Shown piece by piece: positions 21,059 through 31,809 of a DNA stretch of 64,000 nucleotides (position 1 is its first letter; each line of letters starts with the position of its first letter). The notes beneath the pieces were generated by a model. That model saw nothing but the letters and a program-made list of their open reading frames with translations, was not told where the DNA came from and did not search any database. A program made the position numbers and the translations under genes. Source of the DNA: Amphibalanus amphitrite (Eukaryota > Arthropoda > Thecostraca > Balanomorpha > Balanidae); the NCBI RefSeq assembly GCF_019059575.1, contig NW_024881691.1:124001-188000 (forward strand). The letters run 5' to 3'.

Positions 21059-24000
21059 CTAGCCGGCTACTGGCTGCTGCACCGCACGGTACTGACTGGT
21101 TGCTGGCTGCTGCACCACCTGGTACTGACTGGTTGCTGGCTGCTGCACCACCTGGTACTGGCTGGGTGCTGGCTGCTGCACCTCATGCTGGTACTCTGCG
21201 CTCGCCTGCTGCTGTACCACCTGGTACTCCTGTCGGTCCTCTGCGGGTACCCGCTGCCGCACCACCTGGTACCGCTGCTCGTACTCGGCAGGTCTCTCCC
21301 GCTCCGTCTCCTCTCGATCCTCCTCTTGTTTTTCCTTCTGATTTTCCGCGCTGTCGTCTGACGAGAAGACGTACACCGTGCCGTCTTCTGCCCGGTACAA
21401 CGCGCGCTGCTGCCTCTCCGTCTGGTACTCTGCGTACTGAGACTGCGTCTCTTCAGGACGGTACTCGGTGTACTGAGGCTGCGTCTCTTCAGGACGGTAA
21501 TCGCGGTACTGAGGCTGCGTCTCTTCAGGACGGTACTCGGTGTACTGAGACTGCGTCTCTTCAGGACGGTACTCGGTGTACTGAGGCTGTGTCTCGTCTG
21601 TCTGGTACTCTGTGTGCTGAGGCTGTGTCTCGTCTGTCTGGTACTCTGTGTGCTGAGGCTGTGTCTCGTCTGTCTGGTACTCTGTGTGCTGAGGCTGTGT
21701 CTCGTCTGTCTGGTACTCTGTGTGCTGAGGCTGTGTCTCGTCTGTCTGGTACTCTGTGTGCTGAGGCTGTGTCTCGTCTGTCTGGTACTCTGTGTGCTGA
21801 GGCTGTGTCTCGTCTGTCTGGTACTCTGTGTGCTGAGGCTGTGTCTCGTCTGTCTGGTACTCTGTGTGCTGAGGCTCCGACTCCTCCGTCCGGTATTGCC
21901 ACTCTGACCGGCGCTCTGAGGTTTGCCGCGCCGTCAGCGAGCGAGCTATGACCGGCTCACCATCTGCCTGAGACCATCTCTGTTCCTGTTCCGCGGGGGC
22001 CCAGCTCTGCTCCTCCTCCCCCGCGGGGGACCACCGCTGCTCCCCCGCCGGGGACCACGGCTGCTCCCCCGCCGGGGACCAGTCCTGGCCCTCCCCCGAG
22101 TGGACGTAGACTACGGTGTGGGCGTGGTCGGCTCGGCGGCGCTCCTCCAGTCGGGAGTACACCTGCGGCGGCTCGGTGCCCGGGAACAGCTGCAGGCCCG
22201 GCGCGCGGCCCGTCACCGGGTCGCGCTCCAGCCGCAGCCCGCCGCCCTCCAGCGGTCCGTCCAGCTCGGCCTGCGAGGTGTACTCGGCCAGAGAGACGAG
22301 CGGCGCACCCAGCGGCACCGGTCGCCGCGCCTCCTCCACCTCCTCCTCGTCCGCGGGGACCGCTCCGGAGTCCGAGTCCGGCGTCCGACCGGTCACCTGC
22401 ACCGGGTCCGAGAGCCGGGTGGTCACCGGGAAGGTCACCTGCCGCGCCGTGCCCAACGGAGGTGGCGCCGGAGGGCGGACCACTGGGGGACGGGGCACCG
22501 GCGGCGCCACGGTCGGTGGGACCGGGGCAGGGACCGGGGGGCGGGGCGTGGGCGGTGCGGGTCCAGGGACCGTGGGTCGGGGGGTCGGTGGGGCGGGGCC
22601 GGGTACCGGAGGACGGCTGGTGGGCGGCGCCGGGGGACGGACCGGTGGCGGCCGGGGCAGCGGTGTCACCACGCCCGGCGGCGGGCCCGGCGGCGGGGCC
22701 GGTCCCGGCAGGGTGGCGGTGACGGTGACGATGGGCGGTCGGACGGTGACTGTCGGCCGGACGGTGACTGTCGGCCGGACGGTGACGGTGGGCGGCGGCG
22801 CCGGAGGCCGCACAGTGACGGTGGGCGGCCGCACGGTGACTGTCGGCGGCCGCGGCCCCACCACGGTGACTGTCGGCCGGGGTCGGACCACGGTCACCGT
22901 CACCGGACCGGGAGCCGGCGCCGGCGGCGGCCGGACGACGAGCGCTCCCGGGGGGCCCGGCGGCGGGCCGCCCTTGTATCCGTGCTTGTGACCCTTCTTA
23001 TGATGTCCCAGGATTTCCGGAAACTGGTATTTATTCTTGTTCAGTGGACTGGAAGCTTTGATGCTCTCCTCCAAAGACCTAAACACTCCGTATTGTCCGT
23101 ACGAGTACTTGTGTTTGTTCTCCTCGATGTCCTTGTTGGGGAAGCCGTACTCGGCTGCGTGCCCGTAACCATGGTCATCCCCCGAGTCCAGGTGGCCGGA
23201 CATTCCGTAGTCCTCCTTGTGGTGGGAGTACATGTCCTCCCCGTACTCGTGGTACTCCTCGGGACGCGGCCAGAGATGGTGCCGGATCACTATCGGCTTC
23301 GGCTTCTTGAACTTGTACTTTTTGAAGCGGAGGATCTGAGTAGCGGGCTCGGCACGCGGTATGTCCTGCTGGAGAACCTCACCTTTATGACCTTTGTGGC
23401 CTCTGCAGAGTGAAGAAACAGGGTTACCAATGACACTCCGAACATATTTAATTTACCTGTACATAAATTATGCCACCGTTAAAAACTTTTTAGACGATAG
23501 CTGAATGCAAGGAAAGAACGCAAGATTCTAGCTTTTCAATTTGCGTCAGCACTAATTCATACACATCTAAAAAGGCGTGCAAATGTTATAACGTGGTATG
23601 TTAGTCAGTCGCTGATAATTGATATTATCGTTGACTTACTTTCCCTTTCCGCCGCCGATGAACGACGGCCTTCCCATCATAGACGAGTAGAGCATTCCGG
23701 CGAGCGCGGCTCTGCTGGCCAGCGCCAGAGCCATCATGGCCTGCCCGGCGGCAGGGGGTGCCAGTATTGAGGCCAGTAGCAACACCTGACGGCACATGTA
23801 GGGGTCAGGGAGGGGTTCTGACACACGACTTGTCCTGCGGCGGGGGAGCCATTACCGAGGTCAGCAGCAACATCTGGCGGCACATATAAGGGCTCTGACA
23901 CACCAAATTACCGGCGCGCAGCGGGAGGTGCCATTACTGAGGTCAGCAGCAAAACCTGACACTGCAGCGCACACCCAGCTCAGAGACGGGACAGTGGGCA

Positions 24001-24294
24001 GAGACGGGCCTGACTGAGGGGTTGACAGGGACAGAGAGCCAGAGACGGACTGATTCTGGGAGGGACAGGGACAGAGACAGACTGATCCAGAGCCGGAACA
24101 CTGACAGACCGTTTCAGAGACGGAGTACTTACAACTGGCATAAAAGCTGACATTGCCCTGCCAAGTTCTGAACTTTGTCTCTATAATAACAATCAATCAT
24201 AGCATGCATGCACAAATATGCGATAATATTCAACCGGAGCAGTTTCCGGCTAAATAATCGATCAGCTTACCGTCAGTTGGCGCGTGTGAACCAT
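21059..24294 (-). CDS. Secreted Thr-Val/Gln-Pro-Tyr repeat protein (cuticle- or matrix-like), largest family member
   Basis: Exon 1 (24294-24271) encodes MVHTRQLT and ends in GTAAGC. Exon 2 (23785-23640) continues VLLLASILAPPAAG, completing a signal peptide, then a hydrophobic stretch and GGGKGKGHKGHKG. Exon 3 (23402-21059) runs to TAG. Junction phases 0 and 2 match; total about 837 residues. After a His/Tyr/Lys-rich segment comes a Pro-rich domain with many TVTV and RPPTVTV motifs, then WSPAGEQ repeats, about eight copies of a 12-residue QTDETQPQHTEY repeat, four of RPEETQPQYTEY, and a Gln-rich tail (QYQVVQQPATS). No enzyme domain. Composition suggests a disordered, extensible or cross-linkable extracellular protein; a signal peptide split by a phase-0 intron is common in arthropod cuticle genes. 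The frame resumes in the same style after the TAG. Function is inference; the gene structure is well supported. Confidence 0.85.
21420..21890 (-). repeat. 36-bp coding tandem repeat
   Basis: About eight near-identical 36-bp units plus four diverged ones encode the 12-residue repeats of the secreted protein. Near-identity of the eight implies recent expansion or homogenisation. Confidence 0.95.
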
Positions 24295-24295
24295 G

Positions 24296-24550
24296 GTGTC
24301 GGAGCAGCCGGCGCGCGGACCGTGCCGCGCGGACGTCCTCCCCGTGTGTCGGAGCAGCCGGCGCGCGGACCGTGCCGCGCGGACGTCCTCCCCGTGTGTC
24401 TGAGCAGCCGGCGCGCGGACCGTGCCGCGCGGACGTCCTCCCCGTGTGTCTGAGCAGCCGGCGCGCGGACCGGGCCGCGCGGACGTCCTCCCCGTGTGTC
24501 TGAGCAGCCGGCGCGCGGACCGTGCCGCGCGGACGTCCTCCGCGTGTGTC
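24296..24550 (-). repeat. Five 50-bp GC-rich tandem units abutting a start codon
   Basis: Copies begin at 24301, 24351, 24401, 24451 and 24501 and differ by only a few bases. On the minus strand the array lies directly 5' of the ATG at 24294, so it forms the 5' UTR or core promoter of the secreted repeat protein. Confidence 0.95.
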
Positions 24551-24559
24551 TCCGCGGCG

Positions 24560-26960
24560 GCGACACTGACTGAGCGGGGTCGCGGCGCTTCTCTCCGCCG
24601 GTCAGGAGCTGAGAGCGCCCCCGGCCGTCCGACCGGCCCAGCCGGACGGGACGCCCCCCGCACAGCCTCGGTATGACCCAGAACCGGCGACCTCACGTGA
24701 CCCGGCCGGCCGACGCCGCTCCTGCGACCGGGCCGACCGCTTCTGGTGACGACTTTCGTCCCGACCGGCCGCCTCCCCTGCGGTCGGCGGCAAATTGATG
24801 TGGTCCGTTGCTCAATGCGACGGCATGTGACGGTCGTCCGCTCGTGCGCACCGACATGCGTCCCGATTTTTCCGAGTGCGCTACTGCGAGCTGGTGTCGT
24901 CAGAGCTGTCGGTGCCGCCGGATTACACGCTGTGGAAGTGGTGAGAGTCCCGTATTATCCCCATATCTTGTCTACAACACTTTTGTTCCGTGTGAACCCT
25001 GGTCTCGGGAACCTCGGCACTACGACTTTCGTTTTCGATAACGCTTTAGAAAGGAAAGACATATTATTATTAGAGGAGTGAAAGTGCAAACGTTTTTATT
25101 CTACGTGTATTTTCTAGACGACCCGAGTTGAATTGTTTCTTTTTAGGTATGAGTACCTGTGTTTCGAGCTCTTGATAGGTAATCTTCGCATGTGCTGAGG
25201 TAGAAAATTGATTGCAGGACCTTTATGTGAAGTTCTAATTATGTCTGGTCTTTATCGGGTGTCGAAATTATCTATTGATTGGAACTAATGTAAGACTCAT
25301 CCGACCCTTATTTTGGCTATGTCTTCTAGCTATTGAGCCCCTCAATATTGGGACATTTTACGAAATTGAGGCCGAATACCTACTGACTAGACAACATCGC
25401 TAAACTAAGGAATTGAAATTAATATATGTTCAATATTCTGCCAAATTTTGCTGATCCATGAATGTTTAGAGTTCCCCTTACGCTCTAGCCCTAGCTTACA
25501 AACTGAAGATACGTTCAGACACCTCATCGTCTAATTTGATTCAGGATTCATGAGAATACCTAGTTGTGTTTCCACGTTATTGTTCAATGCAACGCAGGGA
25601 TGTAACAAAAGGTACTGCAATATTCAGCTCATCAACATTTCTCTTGAACAATGCTTTGTAGGATAAATCAATTTTGAAGCGCGCTCATTAGACAAACCGT
25701 GTTAAGAAGAGAAATTTGCCATAAATTAAATATGTTTGGAAATTACGTTCCTGAGCACTTTCATTGCGGATTATTTCATGATATCATCAGACTTTAACTA
25801 GACGATCGACATGGGCTTGTGGCCATGGCCATTGTTTCATCAATTATGCATTATCGCTTCAATTTTACCTATCATTTTGTTACGAGGTATCTATTTAGGG
25901 TGAATAGGTCAAAAACGCCCCCCTTAAGCGCGAAACCTTCTGACACTCAACCCAACACAGATTACTCAAACCTTTGGGCACCATCATGTAGCTCATTCTT
26001 TTTACTACGCTTTGAGACCAAGAAAAGACACCTGCGTGTGGTATTTAACCCCCCAAAAAGGTTTTCGCATACCCTTACAAAAGGGCCTTTTGCCCCACAC
26101 CCTGGGTAATACGCCCACACCCATGTGCAAAGCGCCCCCACCCCATCCATCAACAGAACATGATAAACATGGCAGAACTTGACGTCATTCTCACGTCATT
26201 TGTGGTCAACCTATCATAGCCTTTGGAATAAAATTTTGTTGCAATGTGTAAAATGGATGCCCGGAGGAGTCCTGAAAGTTTGGTGACGATATCTGCAGTC
26301 GTTTAGGATATATCAGCAAAAAAGGACAGGGAGAGGCCTTTTCGGCCCCGACCTACAGGGCGCTACCCTGCACTTTCACCACCGTGCAAAACGCCCAGGG
26401 GTGCGTTTTCCCCACAGTTACCCTACACTTAAATTTAGTTAACAGTGCTTTGAGCAGTGTGAACAGTGTTTTGCTGTGATTGGAGGAAGTCATCCAAAAG
26501 TGCGGAATGGCTTGCTTTCCGACGGGATTTTTCTGTTTGAAATTGCCAAAAAGCATCGGCGTCTTATGCTGATTAACTGGGTGTACGTAGATTAACAGGC
26601 ACTAGATATGTCGATGAATTCCTCGATATCGATAAATATAACACTCATCATGTTCAGGTTCAATGTACAAAGTGCTGCAACGTAGTTGCTACTAGCTACA
26701 TCGTAGCAGTATGGGACAATTGCAGGGGAACATTGTTCGATGGGGCCCACTGAGACATTCGCTCCACGTATAGGATAATCCTGCAACACTGCTAAAATCA
26801 GCGCACAATAATCAAACATAACGTTTGAGTCTTGATGGTTTCTGGGCTCCATTTTAGCTCGTAAGAGCACATTGCGGTTATTGTGATTATGACTGCCGAA
26901 AATAACACATTGCTATGTTGCGCCTACCGGGCAGGTCCCATCTTACACACATAGGGGCTG
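24560..26960. other. Intergenic DNA between the secreted repeat gene and the SLC6-like gene
   Basis: GC-rich to about 24.9 kb (upstream flank of the repeat-protein gene), then AT-rich. Around 25.9-26.4 kb, C- and G-tract motifs of ACGCCCC type occur in both orientations and may be a decayed element. No gene recognised. Confidence 0.5.
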
Positions 26961-26969
26961 CTTCCGTGC

Positions 26970-29354
26970 TTAGGGTTCTGCGGCCGGTGAGCGGCCTCGC
27001 GACCCGCCGCCCTTGGAGGCCAGGTCCTCGGTGGACCAGCCGATGACTGGGCTGTACACATACGTCATCAGAGACGACTTGGACGTCATCAGCGCCTGCG
27101 ACGACTTGTCGATGACCTCCTGGGAGGGCTGCTGGCGCACCACGCACTCGTCGAGCAGGCCGGGCCGCCAGTGGCGGGTGGGCGCGCACACGTCCAGCTC
27201 GCTGTCGAACCGCTCGGTGCGGCGACACTCGATCAGCACGTAGCCGAGCAGCAGGCCCACGGGGCCGGCGGCCAGCAGGCCGCTCACCGAGAACGTCCAG
27301 CCGGTCACCTCGCCGCGCAGCGGCCGCCCCGGCAGCATCGCCTCCTCCACCACCGTGCCGAAAAACAGCACCACCAGCAGCACCGGGCACACGATGCACC
27401 ACGAGATGCCCCAGTAGTTGAACGACCACCGCATCGAGACGTTCATGGCGTCCCGGAGGTCGTCCAGCAGCCGCTCCACGCTCAGCGTGGAGTTGACGGC
27501 TACCAGCAGCGCGGTGGTCAGCGCGATGCTGATGTAGACGCTGACGTGCTGGTAGACGGACAGAAAGGTGAAGTAGCTGGCCTGCACGGTGCTCACCGCG
27601 TCCACCACGAAGAACACGGCGCACAGCAGGAGCACCACGGCGCGCGTGGACAGGCCGCGCACCAGGTTCAGCTCGCGCAGACTCGCCTCGATCGTCAGCA
27701 GCACGATCTGGACGAACCCAAGACCGGCGAGCACGATGGCGAGCAGCATCAGCACGGACCAGTTCTCGCTGTCGGGCAGCATGCCCAGGGTCGAGGTGAG
27801 CCGCACCAGGGCGTGGTGGTCCCCGTAGGCCGCGGTCAGCTCCCGCGCCTCCTCGCCGACCTCGACGGCGTGCGTCCCGGCCATCAGAGCGTAGCACACC
27901 ACACACATGACGCTCACCGCAAACTTCACGGCGATCAGTGTGACGGCCGAGCGTTTGCAGTTGTGCGTCAGCATGTTGCGGCTGTAGATGAAGCTGTTCA
28001 CGCCGAGGCCGGTGCTCTGCGTGCACAGGGTATATTTGGCGGCGTTCAGCCAGTCGCGCGAGTCGGCCAGTGAGACGGGGTCGATGGCCAGCAGGCTCAG
28101 GGCGGCCCGCGCCGCGCGCTGCGAGCTCAGCAGCGAGATGGTGAGCGCCGTGACGACGAGCAGCGGCGCGCCGATGACGAACGGCAGCGTGTACCGCACG
28201 CCGGCGGCGCCGGCCTGCGAGACGAGCGCCGCCAGCATCCAGCAGACGAGCAGCGAGATGGCCACCGCGCCCTGCGCGCGCCGCAGCCCCGGGATCACCG
28301 CGTACGGCACGCGGTCGAAGAACTCCACCCCGGCGACGGTCCGCAGCTGGTGCAGCCGCGTGTGGTTGAACGTGAACGAGCGGTTCGACTGGGGGACGCA
28401 CGCGGAGGAGAGGTTCCACCGCGCGACCCGCTCGTCGGTCGGCTCGCACACCTCGCGCAGTGTGAGGCAGCGCCGCCCGACGAAGAGGGCGGCGCCCTGG
28501 CTCTGGCAGCTCTGGTCCAACCGGTGGGTGTAGCACAAAGGGCCGTTGTAGCTGTTGGAACAGGTGCTCCAGGCGGCCGGACTGCGGGTGGCCTCCACGC
28601 TGTAGAGCGCCGCGCTGCTCACCACCGGCATGTACGTGATGGCGATCACAATCAGCGAGACCAGCATGGCGTACGAGAAGCCCTTCAGCACTGGCGCCAT
28701 CTCCGGCATCAGCCGGGCCAGGCCGTGGCCGCAAAACTGGCCGAGTGCCGCCTCCAGCAGGAGCATGGGCGCGCCGAACAGCACGAGGCAGGCGGCGTAC
28801 ATGAGGAGGAAGGCGCCGCCGCTGTGCTGCAGGCTGAGGTGCGGCATGTAGAGCAGGGTGACGACGCTGACCAGCGCGCTGCAGCCGACGGCTAGCAGCT
28901 CGCCGTCCGAGCCCCAGACTCCGCGGTCCTCGCGGACCTTGCGCTCCGTCATCGACTCCAGCAGGCGCGACACGGTGCGCGCCGGGTTGAACAGGATCAT
29001 ACGCGAGCCGCCCGGCCTCTGCGCCGCCTCCTGCGGGACGAGGTCACACTGTGGACACTCGAACTTCCGGGCGGCCGGATCGCGGAACCTGGTCTTCCGA
29101 ACTGTTCTGGAGTCTTTGCTGTCGTTGGAGAGCACCTCGATTCCCTCAGAGTCTACGACGATTGTGCCAAATTCTGTATTAATCTTTCGCTTTCTAGTTT
29201 CTGCGAGAAGTAGCAGTGAGGGGGTGAGTGTGGCCGGTTTCTTTGTGTTCACGGCCGGAACTTCGGGGAGGGTCACTTGTTCAGTTCCATCGGTGGTGCT
29301 TGCCTCCGTTTCTTTTGTTGAACGACTTTCTGGTATGGTGACAAAATAGTCCAT
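26970..29354 (-). CDS. Intronless, divergent SLC6-type transporter-like protein
   Basis: A single open frame of 794 codons from ATG at 29354 to TAA. After a 150-residue hydrophilic N-terminus containing CPQC, it shows the SLC6 (neurotransmitter:sodium symporter) layout: SGGAFLLMYAACLVLFGAPM and LLLEAALGQF (TM1-TM2), a TM3 with AITYMPVVSSAALYS, a large extracellular loop with WSTCSNSYNGPLC matching the conserved EL2 disulfide motif plus NLS, NRS and NHT glycosylation sites, and further hydrophobic segments, about twelve in all. TM6 reads FIYSRNMLTHNC where typical members have a SYNKFHNNC-like segment. TM1 lacks the usual NxWRFP: the asparagine, arginine and two glycines that bind sodium and gate the pathway in LeuT-fold transporters are replaced. 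Family assignment is good; substrate and activity are unknown and transport may be lost. Frame positions five codons upstream begin with TTG, so the ATG is preferred. Confidence 0.85.
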   Translation of the reverse strand: MDYFVTIPESRSTKETEASTTDGTEQVTLPEVPAVNTKKPATLTPSLLLLAETRKRKINTEFGTIVVDSEGIEVLSNDSKDSRTVRKTRFRDPAARKFECPQCDLVPQEAAQRPGGSRMILFNPARTVSRLLESMTERKVREDRGVWGSDGELLAVGCSALVSVVTLLYMPHLSLQHSGGAFLLMYAACLVLFGAPMLLLEAALGQFCGHGLARLMPEMAPVLKGFSYAMLVSLIVIAITYMPVVSSAALYSVEATRSPAAWSTCSNSYNGPLCYTHRLDQSCQSQGAALFVGRRCLTLREVCEPTDERVARWNLSSACVPQSNRSFTFNHTRLHQLRTVAGVEFFDRVPYAVIPGLRRAQGAVAISLLVCWMLAALVSQAGAAGVRYTLPFVIGAPLLVVTALTISLLSSQRAARAALSLLAIDPVSLADSRDWLNAAKYTLCTQSTGLGVNSFIYSRNMLTHNCKRSAVTLIAVKFAVSVMCVVCYALMAGTHAVEVGEEARELTAAYGDHHALVRLTSTLGMLPDSENWSVLMLLAIVLAGLGFVQIVLLTIEASLRELNLVRGLSTRAVVLLLCAVFFVVDAVSTVQASYFTFLSVYQHVSVYISIALTTALLVAVNSTLSVERLLDDLRDAMNVSMRWSFNYWGISWCIVCPVLLVVLFFGTVVEEAMLPGRPLRGEVTGWTFSVSGLLAAGPVGLLLGYVLIECRRTERFDSELDVCAPTRHWRPGLLDECVVRQQPSQEVIDKSSQALMTSKSSLMTYVYSPVIGWSTEDLASKGGGSRGRSPAAEP

Positions 29355-29960
29355 CTCGATAACTGTCAATAGATTCTGCCCTTAGAAATAATTATTATGT
29401 CCTATGTATCTTTTTGCTAATCGATTCAGCTCAATCAGGTTTCTTGTGACATATGCAAATTATTGTGAATGACCACTTCGTGGAACCCAGTTATTGCTCC
29501 ATTTATACGCACTCGACGTAAACGATTTCTTAATGGTCTATTTTTTGCCTGTTTCAAGGCCTGTTTTGTACTGGCTGTCTATTTTTTACGTCTCTCTTGA
29601 TAAAACTCGTGCAGTTGAACAGACGCACTTCCCAAATTATTTTTGATAAAGGTCGTGGTGAGATCCAAAAGAGTACGTATTGCCATTGTGCCCCTATCTC
29701 GACCATTGGTATTGTGCACTGATTCGTTGATCAGTAACTCATCATTAGTAGTTCCTTTGGTTGCAGTGAGCAGTAAGCAATCCATTGCTTTTGACGTCAC
29801 TTATCTATTTACCTTATGATATAGCTCAACATTTTGGCGGTACTCAGAATCGTAACTTTTCCTGACCCTTTCCATCTGCGAAGATGGCTGTCGTTGGTAA
29901 AACGTGGCGTTATACCTATATTGACATAAAGTTATAAGAGTGGAGTGATGCGAGAGGAAT
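29355..29960. other. Short intergenic stretch 5' of the SLC6-like gene
   Basis: AT-rich, with no domain-bearing frame. It contains the upstream flank of the SLC6-like gene and the downstream flank of the next minus-strand gene. Confidence 0.5.
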
Positions 29961-29968
29961 GTCTCGAT

Positions 29969-29974
29969 TTTATT
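29969..29974 (-). promoter_or_regulatory. Candidate polyadenylation signal of the 30.3-31.8 kb gene
   Basis: AATAAA on the minus strand, about 315 bp downstream of the stop at 30289. Confidence 0.4.
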
Positions 29975-30184
29975 TTGTATCACCAGCGTGCCGTTGCTGA
30001 CATCATGTATCATGCATATAATCCAGATACATTCACATCACACCCTACCACTGGCTGACATGTCCACACTTCTGGAGAGGGATGTGTATGGACATGATAT
30101 CGCACGACTACGCTGAATTTAAGCACACACTGGATTCACAATGATGTCGCATTCCTCGTCACTCGACCCTCGGAGACTGCGCCA

Positions 30185-30395
30185 ACCGCTGTTCACTTGC
30201 CGTACCCGTGTGCCGCCGCGCCGGCGCTGGGTCCTTCGCGGGCCCCAGGTAGGTACCGGGGCGCTCTGCAGACCGCTCGGACCGCTGTTCACTTGCCGTA
30301 CGAGTGTGCGGCCGGCGCGGGGTCCCGCGCGGGCGCCCCGTACCCGGCGGCGGGCTCGCGCGGCGGCGGCTCCACCACCGTCACCGTGACGGCCG
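30185..30395 (-). repeat. 96-bp duplication at the 3' end of a secreted protein gene
   Basis: ACCGCTGTTCACTTGCCGTAC occurs at 30185 and 30281 (plus strand), with similar GC-rich sequence after each. The 30281 copy holds the stop codon and the final YGK residues of the neighbouring gene; the other copy lies downstream of the stop. Confidence 0.8.
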
Positions 30396-31804
30396 GCTCT
30401 CGCACGGTGACCGTGCTGGCCAGCGGCTGCACCGTGACCGTCTGGGGTAGCGAGGTGACCGTCACCGGCGGCTGGTTCAGAGTCACCGTCTGCGGCGGCG
30501 ACTGGGCCACCTGCTGGACCGTGACTGTCTGCGGCGGCGACTGCTGGACCACCGTGACTGTCTGCTGCGCCGGGGCCTGTTGGTACACCACCTGCTGCTG
30601 AGGTGGGGCCTGCTGGTACACTGTCTGCGCCGGGGCCTGCTGGTACACTGTCTGCGCCGGGGCCTGCTGGACCACCACCTGCGGCTGGGCCTGCTGGTAC
30701 ACCACCTGCTGCTGAGGTGGGGCCTGCTGGTACACCACCTGTGGACTCGACTGAATGACGGCGGGCTGGGCAGCCTGGACCACCGCCGGCGCCGCCGCTG
30801 CGTACGTCACGGCCGGGGCATAGGACGGTGCAGCGTAGGTCACGGGCGCCGGCGCCGCGTACTGGAGGGGAGCCGCCGCAGCGTACGAGACGGGCGCCGC
30901 CTGCACCGGGTAGTAGTACGAGTAGGATGGCGCCGCCAGCGTGACACGACCTCTGCAAACGGAACGGATGAGGTCACTGGACGGCAGACGTGTCAGATGG
31001 CGCGGCAAACAAAAATACCGGGCTCGGTCGAATGTCATGGTCGAAAAATATTTTACCAGAGACCTCTGTATAGTGTATACCTTCCGTATATAGAGGGATG
31101 TATACAGAGGTCTATGATTTCACCAAAAAGTACCTTTAACCAAATACAGGCGAAAAACTGTACCTATTTGAGAAGTGTTCGGCTGCTTAGCGGAAGAGAA
31201 AGGAAGTAACGTCACAGTCTACTTTATTTAGGACTCACCCTTTTCCTTTCCCCTTGTGGCCACCAAATGTTGAGTGAGCTACACCAAAGCAAAATAGCAT
31301 AGCTATCGCAACCTGTGGAAACGAAACGTACATGTGCGTAAATATGAGTACACGGATGAACGAGTGACGGGACTGTTTTAGTATGCTAAGAAACCTGAAT
31401 GCATGCAAATATTTCTAATCTGGTCTTCTCAGAAGTTGTCTCAAGGCCATTTACAATTAATAGTTCATAATATGCTAGAAAAAGACGTGAGCATAATTGT
31501 TGGCTTGACTTGACAATGCAATGCAATCGCAAATCATAAACAGCATTCCTTTTTCGTTTCCCTAATCGTATTTCTTTCCACAATAAGCTGGAATCATGGA
31601 CATTGCGTAGGACGAGATCTCAGTACACTTAGCACTCCTGAATAGTTAGCGGATATTCTAGCGACTATAGTAGCGGTCCGCCGCTGTCAGCACCTAAACG
31701 TCCCACCGGCACCCTCTGTATCTTCGGTGACGGGTTAATACAGGGTGTGTGTATAAGGGAGGATTGAGCGTTATCCCCGCGGGTCTCACCTGTGAGGGGG
31801 CCAT
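30289..31804 (-). CDS. Secreted Gln/Ala/Pro-rich Thr-Val repeat protein, second family member
   Basis: Exon 1 (31804-31790) encodes MAPSQ; exon 2 (31312-31239) continues VAIAMLFCFGVAHS, completing a signal peptide, then TFGGHKGKGKG; exon 3 (30952-30289) runs to TGA. Introns are phase 0 and phase 2, the same as in the genes at 21-24 kb and 39.8-41.1 kb. Total about 250 residues. The mature part has Ala/Pro/Tyr-rich YAAPAPVTYAAP motifs (common in arthropod cuticle proteins), Gln-rich QQAPAQTVYQQAP repeats, then TVTV motifs and an end with GYGAP (a resilin/cuticle-type motif) and HSYGK. No catalytic domain. Probably an extracellular structural protein of cuticle or a related matrix; role inferred from composition and leader. 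Confidence 0.85.
31060..31113. repeat. Palindromic element, 13-bp perfect arms
   Basis: AGACCTCTGTATA at 31060 pairs with TATACAGAGGTCT at 31101. The right part (GTATACAGAGGTCTATGAT) is a close relative of the palindrome arm at 38.9 kb. It lies in the intron between exons 2 and 3 of the second secreted-protein gene. Confidence 0.75.
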
Positions 31805-31809
31805 GCTGA

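Noticed and set aside
21019-23413. Plus-strand frames of 310 and 496 codons
   Set aside because: Antisense to the well-supported secreted repeat gene; the minus strand has leader, phases and repeats that make biological sense.
26887-28734. 615-codon minus-strand frame
   Set aside because: It overlaps the SLC6-like gene in another frame and has Arg/Ala/Pro composition typical of a GC-rich shadow, with no domain.
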